This document shows positions 9,165 through 12,286 of a DNA stretch of 12,286 nt, piece by piece. How positions within the stretch are numbered: position 1 is the first letter of the stretch; every line of letters starts with the position of its first letter. Source of the DNA: a bacterium (GTDB lineage Bacteria; Thermosulfidibacterota; Thermosulfidibacteria; Thermosulfidibacterales; Thermosulfidibacteraceae). The position numbers were made by a program, and so were the translations under genes. The stretch spans positions 1 through 12,286 of the forward strand of contig JALVZS010000058.1 of NCBI GenBank assembly GCA_027022065.1. The letters are read 5' to 3'. The notes below the pieces were generated by a model, which was given only the letters and a program-made list of their open reading frames with translations, did no database searches and was not told the DNA's origin.

Positions 9165-9916
9165 CTTTCACACTCCTTGTATCCGTATTTTTCTATGGTT
9201 CTCAGTATCTCAAGAGGATTGCCAGAGCACACAATTCTCCCCTTTATAAGCACATAACCGATGTCCGCATCAATGTAGTTAAGTATATGACCAGTGTGGG
9301 TGATTATTAAGGCGCTCTTCTTTCTGGCAGCTTTAAGCTCCTTTATGCTTTTGCCCTCAACGGGCTCAATGTTCCTTCCTAAGATTTTGTTTATGGCCCT
9401 TCCCAAAAGGCCTATGCTTTCAAGATCCACGCCTGATTCTGGCTCATCAAGTAATAGCAAATCGGGGTCCATGGCCATAAGCTGTAGAATTTCTGAGCGC
9501 TTCATCTCACCGCCGGAGAAGCCCAAGTTCACCTCTCTATCAAGGAACTCTTCCATGTTCACCTCTTGGGCAAGCTCGTAGGGATCTACCTCTTTCCCTC
9601 TTACAGATGCGGCTATCTCAACAATCTGCCTGGTTTTAACTCCCCTGATCACAGGAGGCCTTTGAAAGGCCAGTCCTATACCCATCTTTGCCCTTTCGTG
9701 CACGGGAAGGTGGGTTATGTCTCTTCCCTTAAAAATTATCCTACCTGATGTTACCTCGTATCCTGAAAACCCCATTATGGTCATTATAAGTGTGGTCTTC
9801 CCTGAGCCATTGGGTCCCATAAGGGTTACCACCTTTCCCTCTGGGACCTCTAGGTCTATACCGTGGAGAATCTCTTTTCCCTCAACATTCACCTTTAGCC
9901 CTTCAATTTTCAGCAA
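9155..9916 (-). CDS. sufC: Fe-S assembly ATPase SufC (SmsC-like)
   Basis: SufC is the cytosolic ABC-type ATPase that works on the SufB-like scaffold encoded just downstream. The 253 aa contain Walker [10 protein letters not shown] (34-42), Q-loop FQRPP (84-88), a signature segment GFSGGEMKR (132-140), Walker [13 protein letters not shown] (153-164) and H-loop THTGH (H207). FSGGEMKR and DEPESGVD are SufC hallmarks that separate it from transporter ATPases. The start is TTG, preceded at good spacing by AAAGGAGG. Unlike E. coli SufC, it has an insert (about 178-198) before the H-loop strand and ends with C249xxC252, which could bind a metal or cluster. It is the first gene of the seven-gene run, with its own promoter. 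Two-gene sufCB without sufD resembles the SMS type. Confidence 0.92.
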   Translation of the reverse strand: MLKIEGLKVNVEGKEILHGIDLEVPEGKVVTLMGPNGSGKTTLIMTIMGFSGYEVTSGRIIFKGRDITHLPVHERAKMGIGLAFQRPPVIRGVKTRQIVEIAASVRGKEVDPYELAQEVNMEEFLDREVNLGFSGGEMKRSEILQLMAMDPDLLLLDEPESGVDLESIGLLGRAINKILGRNIEPVEGKSIKELKAARKKSALIITHTGHILNYIDADIGYVLIKGRIVCSGNPLEILRTIEKYGYKECERCL

Positions 9917-9923
9917 CTTTGAA

Positions 9924-9931
9924 CCTCCTTT
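9924..9931 (-). promoter_or_regulatory. Strong ribosome binding site for the sufC TTG start
   Basis: AAAGGAGG reads on the minus strand seven bases before the TTG at 9916. It is among the best Shine-Dalgarno matches in the window and supports a rare start codon for the operon's first gene. Confidence 0.75.
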
Positions 9932-9944
9932 CCCCTTTAGGCTT

Positions 9945-9969
9945 AAATATAACTTTTATTGTTATATTT
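9945..9969. repeat. Perfect 9-bp inverted repeat, possible operator
   Basis: AAATATAAC (9945-9953) and GTTATATTT (9961-9969) are exact reverse complements across a 7-base centre. The dyad fills the spacer and -10 of the suf promoter, so a bound dimer would block RNA polymerase. Fe-S genes are often controlled by Fe-S-sensing or iron-sensing repressors, but this site matches none that I can name. The stem is A/T-only except for one G:C pair per arm, so a terminator is less likely. Confidence 0.55.
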
Positions 9970-9974
9970 GTCAA
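9946..9974 (-). promoter_or_regulatory. sigma70-type promoter of the suf operon
   Basis: On the minus strand a perfect -35 TTGACA (9974-9969), a 17-base spacer and a -10 TATATT (9951-9946, five of six consensus bases) stand upstream of sufC. Transcription should begin near 9938-9940, giving a leader of about 22-24 bases that contains the ribosome site. The -35 box overlaps the stop codon of the upstream ABC ATPase gene. The promoter lies over the 9945-9969 inverted repeat, so control by a repressor there is plausible (inference). Confidence 0.7.
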
Positions 9975-10909
9975 ATATTAAAGCACCTGACCTTGTGCTC
10001 TCCCTTCACGGCCTTCCAAGAGGGTTCTTCTCTGTAGCAGATATCCAAAGCTTTTGCACATCTTGGTGCGTAAGGACAGCCCTGGGATGCCTTTCTAGAT
10101 TCCGTTGTTCTGATTACCTTAATAGGTCTGGTGTCTGGAAGAGGCACTGATTCAATCAGGGAAACTGTATATGGATGCTTTGGATCAGATAATACTTCCT
10201 CAAGTTTTCCTTCCTCCACCAGGGTTCCTCTATATAGCACTCCTATTCTATTTCCTATCTCTGCCGCTACCGATACATCGTGGGTCACAAAAAGCATAGA
10301 GGTTTCCCTTTTCTCCACAAGCATCTTCAAGAGCCTAAGTATCTGGGCTTGGACCGTGACATCTAGAGCAGTTGTTGGCTCGTCTGCGAGGATAAGCTTG
10401 GGGTTGGCTATTGTGGCCATGGCTATTACAACCCTCTGCCTCATTCCACCGCTTAAAAGATGCGGATAGTAGTAGTATCTTTCCTCTGGATCGGGTATTT
10501 CAAGCTCTTCAAAGGCCTTAATAACCCTTTTCCTTGCCTCTTCATCTTTCATTCCGAAGTGATGCTTCAGCACTTCAGCCACCTGTTGTCCTACTCTCAT
10601 GGTGGGGTTGAGGGCCGTCATGGGTTCCTGAAACACCATCCCTATAGCTTTTCCTCTATACCTTATTTTCTCTGATTCTGGAAGGCTTAAGAGATCCTTT
10701 CCCTCAAAAAACACACTTCCAGAAGCCTCGGCATTTGGGGGAAGAAGGCCCATAATACAGCGAAGTATCATGGTCTTACCAGAGCCAGATTCTCCTAGAA
10801 GGCAATAAACCTCACCTTTTCTAATAAAGAAGGAGACCCCCTTCAGGGCCTCCTTCTTATGGCCGTTTATCCTGAAAGCCAGTTTAAGATTTTTAACTTC
10901 CAGTAGCAA
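9971..10909 (-). CDS. Oligopeptide/dipeptide-type ABC transporter ATP-binding protein (OppD/DppD-like)
   Basis: This is a 312-aa ATPase of the peptide/nickel import family, acting at the inner face of the membrane. It has Walker A GESGSGKT (39-46), Q-loop [10 protein letters not shown] (93-102), signature LSGGMRQR (152-159), Walker [13 protein letters not shown] (172-183) and H-loop THD (H210). The C-terminal oligopeptide domain carries HPYT and four cysteines (C278, C284, C291, C309), the arrangement known to bind a [4Fe-4S] cluster in DppD-type proteins. The start is a TTG directly after the TAA of the upstream gene, without a clear ribosome site, so translation is probably coupled. No permease, binding protein or second ATPase (OppF) is in the window, so the transporter is either encoded elsewhere or unusual. 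The family is certain; the substrate is unknown. Confidence 0.88.
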   Translation of the reverse strand: MLLEVKNLKLAFRINGHKKEALKGVSFFIRKGEVYCLLGESGSGKTMILRCIMGLLPPNAEASGSVFFEGKDLLSLPESEKIRYRGKAIGMVFQEPMTALNPTMRVGQQVAEVLKHHFGMKDEEARKRVIKAFEELEIPDPEERYYYYPHLLSGGMRQRVVIAMATIANPKLILADEPTTALDVTVQAQILRLLKMLVEKRETSMLFVTHDVSVAAEIGNRIGVLYRGTLVEEGKLEEVLSDPKHPYTVSLIESVPLPDTRPIKVIRTTESRKASQGCPYAPRCAKALDICYREEPSWKAVKGEHKVRCFNI

Positions 10910-11668
10910 TTACTTGGCCAGCTTTTCTCCTATGCTCTTCCAGAAAAGATACACGCTCTTAAGACCGCTGGCCTTTTCCTCTTCAGCCTTCTTGGGCTTT
11001 GCAGGAGACTTTTTTATCTCTTCCTTCTTAGCTTCGGTTTTTTCCTCTTTCTTTTCGACCTTTTTCTCTACTTCTTTCTTTTCCTCGGCTTTCTTTACTG
11101 CTTCTTCCTTCTTTTCAACCTTTTCCCTAACAGGGGCCTTTTCCTCAACCTTTACCTCTTTTTCCTCGGGAGCCTTTACCTCAACAGCAGCTATCTTTGC
11201 AGAAAGGTCACTCCTCAACTTGGCTATGAGCTGGGGTATAGGAGAGGGTCCCTTCTCTATCTCAGCCTTGAGAGCCTCAAGAGCGGAGTCTACTTCCTGG
11301 GCCTTTTCCTTGCTAAGATAGCCTTTGATCTGGGCGTAAAGCCCCTCGGCCTTGGCAAGCTCTCCAGCGGCCTTGGAATAGTCCCTGTCAATCATGGTGA
11401 GCACATAAATCCTGTCTAGGCTTGATAGAAGCTCCATCTGAACGGCCTTTATCTCAAGGTTGGCGGTTTTCTTCTCCAGCACAGATTCCTTCTTAGCTAG
11501 CTCCTTTGTCCTTTTCTCAACCTTCGCCAGTTGTTCCTTAACTCCCACGTTGGAAAGGGCTATGACCAGAGCTATTATGCCTATAACAATTCCTATAAGG
11601 CCTATTATCCTTCCTCCAGAACCTCCTGCCTTGGTCTCGTAGGAGTTGACTACCGCCTTCTCTTCCAT
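10910..11668 (-). CDS. Membrane-anchored Lys/Glu-rich coiled-coil protein, function unknown
   Basis: I do not recognise a family. From the ATG at 11668 the protein has 252 aa. Residues 1-20 are polar; 21-40 form one strongly hydrophobic helix (IIGLIGIVIGIIALVIALSN), probably an N-in signal anchor. Residues 42-75 are heptad-like coiled coil. Residues 77-160 are helical with a segment around LDRIYVLTMIDRDYSKAAG. Residues 162-232 are almost pure Lys/Glu/Val with degenerate VEKKEE units. The tail (235-252) is a short amphipathic helix with aromatic residues. The start is set by a strong AAAAGGAGGG; a longer reading frame to a TTG at 11734 has no ribosome site and its TTG falls in a -35-like box. 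The topology resembles HemX-like proteins, but this is only a resemblance. It abuts the ABC ATPase gene and is probably co-transcribed with it. Confidence 0.75.
   Translation of the reverse strand: MEEKAVVNSYETKAGGSGGRIIGLIGIVIGIIALVIALSNVGVKEQLAKVEKRTKELAKKESVLEKKTANLEIKAVQMELLSSLDRIYVLTMIDRDYSKAAGELAKAEGLYAQIKGYLSKEKAQEVDSALEALKAEIEKGPSPIPQLIAKLRSDLSAKIAAVEVKAPEEKEVKVEEKAPVREKVEKKEEAVKKAEEKKEVEKKVEKKEEKTEAKKEEIKKSPAKPKKAEEEKASGLKSVYLFWKSIGEKLAK
11033..11184 (-). repeat. Degenerate Lys/Glu-repeat coding tract
   Basis: Within the coiled-coil protein, codons for VEKKEE, VEEK and AEEKKEV-like units recur, giving a pyrimidine-rich plus strand with repeated TTCTTTT/CTCTTCTT words. Such tracts vary in length by slippage, so copy number may differ between strains. 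It is low-complexity coding sequence, not a mobile repeat. Confidence 0.5.
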
Positions 11669-11673
11669 TTCCA

Positions 11674-11683
11674 CCCTCCTTTT
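11674..11683 (-). promoter_or_regulatory. Ribosome binding site fixing the start of the coiled-coil protein
   Basis: AAAAGGAGGG reads on the minus strand five bases before the ATG at 11668. It decides the start against in-frame ATG and TTG codons further upstream, which have no such site. Confidence 0.75.
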
Positions 11684-11705
11684 CGCCATTTTAATTTTTA
11701 AGAAG

Positions 11706-11734
11706 AGATACCTAATATACGGTGGAGTTGTCAA
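11706..11734 (-). promoter_or_regulatory. Candidate promoter for the coiled-coil protein/ABC ATPase pair
   Basis: A perfect -35 TTGACA (11734-11729, minus strand) is followed at 17-18 bases by a weak -10 (GTATCT/TATCTC). A better -10 word, TATATT (11719-11714), is present but only nine bases after that -35. The elements conflict, so the exact promoter is uncertain. Confidence 0.4.
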
Positions 11735-11742
11735 TCCTTGAC
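11730..11742. repeat. Short dyad joining the two divergent -35 elements
   Basis: GTCAA-TCC-TTGAC is a perfect 5-bp inverted repeat. It arises because the minus-strand -35 (TTGACA) and the plus-strand -35 (TTGACC) stand back to back three bases apart. It may be only that, or a small operator for both genes. Confidence 0.4.
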
Positions 11743-11766
11743 CAGCGCAAAACGAAAGGTAATAAA
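11738..11766 (+). promoter_or_regulatory. Candidate divergent promoter for the ketosynthase-like gene
   Basis: TTGACC (11738-11743) and, after 16-17 bases, TAATAA/AATAAA (11760-11766) make a modest sigma70-like promoter. The predicted transcript start falls at or next to the ATG at 11773, so the mRNA may be leaderless or nearly so. Confidence 0.35.
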
Positions 11767-11772
11767 AGGGGC

Positions 11773-12286
11773 ATGTCAGTTATAGTTGAAGGGGCATACA
11801 TAAAGGCTGAGTCTTTCACTAACACAGAGGGACTTCCTGTAAGGTTTTACGGGAGGATAGATTGGAAAAAGCACATTAGGCCTCCCAAGAGGAGATGGAA
11901 GTTTTTTAAAAGGCTTCCCGATGCCCTTAAAGTGCTTATTGGACTTCTGGATGGACTTTTATATGTGGAGTCTTTTCTTAAGGAAAGGATTGCAGTTGTA
12001 ACGGCGGCGAAGCTTGAAGCGGAAAGGGATGAGGTGGCATTAAGGGGTGAGCAGGTTTCTCCCTCTGACGGCTTTATTTTTACCCATAATGCTGTAAACT
12101 TCGTTATAGCAAGCTATCTCGGAATAGACTTTTATCTGGGAATAGGCGTGGATCATGTGTGCTCCTCGGGGATTGATGTGCTGGGCATTGCCCATGAGAT
12201 GATATCCTCCGGGCAGGTGGATGCCGCTATTGTCTGCGCTCTGAACAGTATGGCCTCTGTGTGCAGGACTGCCTACCATCTTAAAG
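11773..12286 (+). CDS. Beta-ketoacyl-synthase/thiolase-fold protein, N-terminal part (runs off the window)
   Basis: The ATG at 11773 opens a frame that continues past the right edge (171 residues seen). The segment VDHVCSSGIDVLGIAHEM (126-143), followed by SSGQVDAAIVCALN, matches the nucleophile-elbow region of ketosynthases and thiolase-fold enzymes, where the Cys (C130) takes the acyl chain. FIFTHNAVNFVIASYLGI (101-118) corresponds to the strand-helix region before it. The usual N-terminal VVITGxG motif is missing; instead there is a basic stretch, KKHIRPPKRRWKFFKRLPD (32-50), then a hydrophobic one. So this is a divergent ketosynthase, not standard FabF or FabH. The His residues that would set the class lie beyond the window. 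In-frame GTG (11722) and TTG (11728) starts are possible but overlap promoter elements. Role unknown; lipid or secondary-metabolite chain extension is an inference. Confidence 0.7.
   Translation, partial: MSVIVEGAYIKAESFTNTEGLPVRFYGRIDWKKHIRPPKRRWKFFKRLPDALKVLIGLLDGLLYVESFLKERIAVVTAAKLEAERDEVALRGEQVSPSDGFIFTHNAVNFVIASYLGIDFYLGIGVDHVCSSGIDVLGIAHEMISSGQVDAAIVCALNSMASVCRTAYHLK

Larger units (their letters stand above)
2087..9974 (-). other. Seven-gene operon: sufC-sufB-tkt-oxidoreductase-lpxA-gnnA-mnmA
   Basis: All seven genes read the same way. Junctions are a 10-base overlap (sufC/sufB), a 27-base gap (sufB/tkt), ATGA (tkt/flavoprotein), TGATG (flavoprotein/lpxA), a 17-base overlap (lpxA/gnnA) and TGATG (gnnA/mnmA). 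No terminator-like hairpin interrupts them. A single transcript from the 9946-9974 promoter is inferred; internal promoters inside coding sequence cannot be excluded. Confidence 0.7.

Noticed and set aside
2087-9916. Strong pyrimidine excess on the plus strand as a special signal
   Set aside because: It reflects purine-rich coding strands of minus-strand genes, which is common in thermophiles.
9945-9969. Inverted repeat read as a terminator for the ABC ATPase gene
   Set aside because: The stem is almost all A/T with a 7-base loop, so the hairpin would be weak in a thermophile, and it overlaps a near-consensus promoter; an operator fits better, although a dual role cannot be excluded.
10914-11321. 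135-codon Ser/Phe-rich open frame on the plus strand
   Set aside because: It is the complement of the Lys/Glu-rich tract of the coiled-coil protein; the composition follows from the opposite strand.
11669-11734. Longer N-terminus for the coiled-coil protein starting at TTG 11734
   Set aside because: That TTG forms the -35-like TTGACA, no ribosome site precedes it, and the ATG at 11668 has an excellent one.
1-12286. tRNA, rRNA, CRISPR, insertion sequence or attachment site
   Set aside because: I saw no cloverleaf, no regularly spaced direct repeats, no transposase and no terminal inverted repeats; almost all bases are coding.

Overview
The window looks like chromosomal DNA from a thermophilic, Gram-negative bacterium, most plausibly of the Aquificales (Aquifex/Hydrogenobacter/Thermocrinis group). 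The assignment is an inference. It rests on a bacterial lpxA beside a UDP-GlcNAc 3-dehydrogenase-like gene, an archaeal-type phosphoglycerate mutase, a short two-gene SUF/SMS-type Fe-S assembly unit, Lys/Glu-rich proteins, heavy use of ATA (Ile) and AGG/AGA (Arg) codons, and near-gapless gene packing with several TTG starts. It is a housekeeping region: no insertion sequence, CRISPR array, tRNA, rRNA or phage gene was seen, and no gene-free stretch exceeds about 105 bases.

Layout. (1) Bases 3-2094, + strand: an acidic CheZ-like protein whose reading frame is open to the left edge, then an archaeal-type 2,3-bisphosphoglycerate-independent phosphoglycerate mutase (ApgM). (2) Bases 2087-9916, - strand: a tightly packed seven-gene run read right to left: sufC, a sufB/sufD-like scaffold gene, transketolase, a CoA-disulfide-reductase/NADH-oxidase-type flavoprotein, lpxA, a gnnA-like dehydrogenase, and mnmA. 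Neighbours overlap or are at most 27 nt apart. Its 5' end has a near-consensus promoter (TTGACA-17-TATATT) over a perfect 9-bp inverted repeat. (3) Bases 9971-11668, - strand: an oligopeptide-type ABC ATPase and, directly upstream of it, a membrane-anchored Lys/Glu-rich coiled-coil protein of unknown function. (4) Bases 11669-11772: a divergent promoter region with back-to-back -35-like elements. (5) Bases 11773 to the right edge, + strand: the N-terminal part of a divergent beta-ketoacyl-synthase/thiolase-fold protein.

How the genes may work together. SufC and the SufB-like protein would form a minimal Fe-S assembly complex. MnmA in the same operon has a CxxC plus a third Cys, the arrangement of the Fe-S-dependent MnmA class, so it may be a client. 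LpxA and the adjacent GnnA-like dehydrogenase fit a lipid A built on 2,3-diamino-2,3-dideoxyglucose, the type reported for Aquifex pyrophilus. Transketolase and ApgM belong to central carbon metabolism.

No wholly new system is evident. The best leads are the CheZ-like protein with several CheY-binding-like peptides at its N-terminus, the palindrome-embedded suf promoter, the gnnA-lpxA pair with an altered LpxA active-site position, and the uncharacterised coiled-coil membrane protein abutting an orphan peptide-transporter ATPase.
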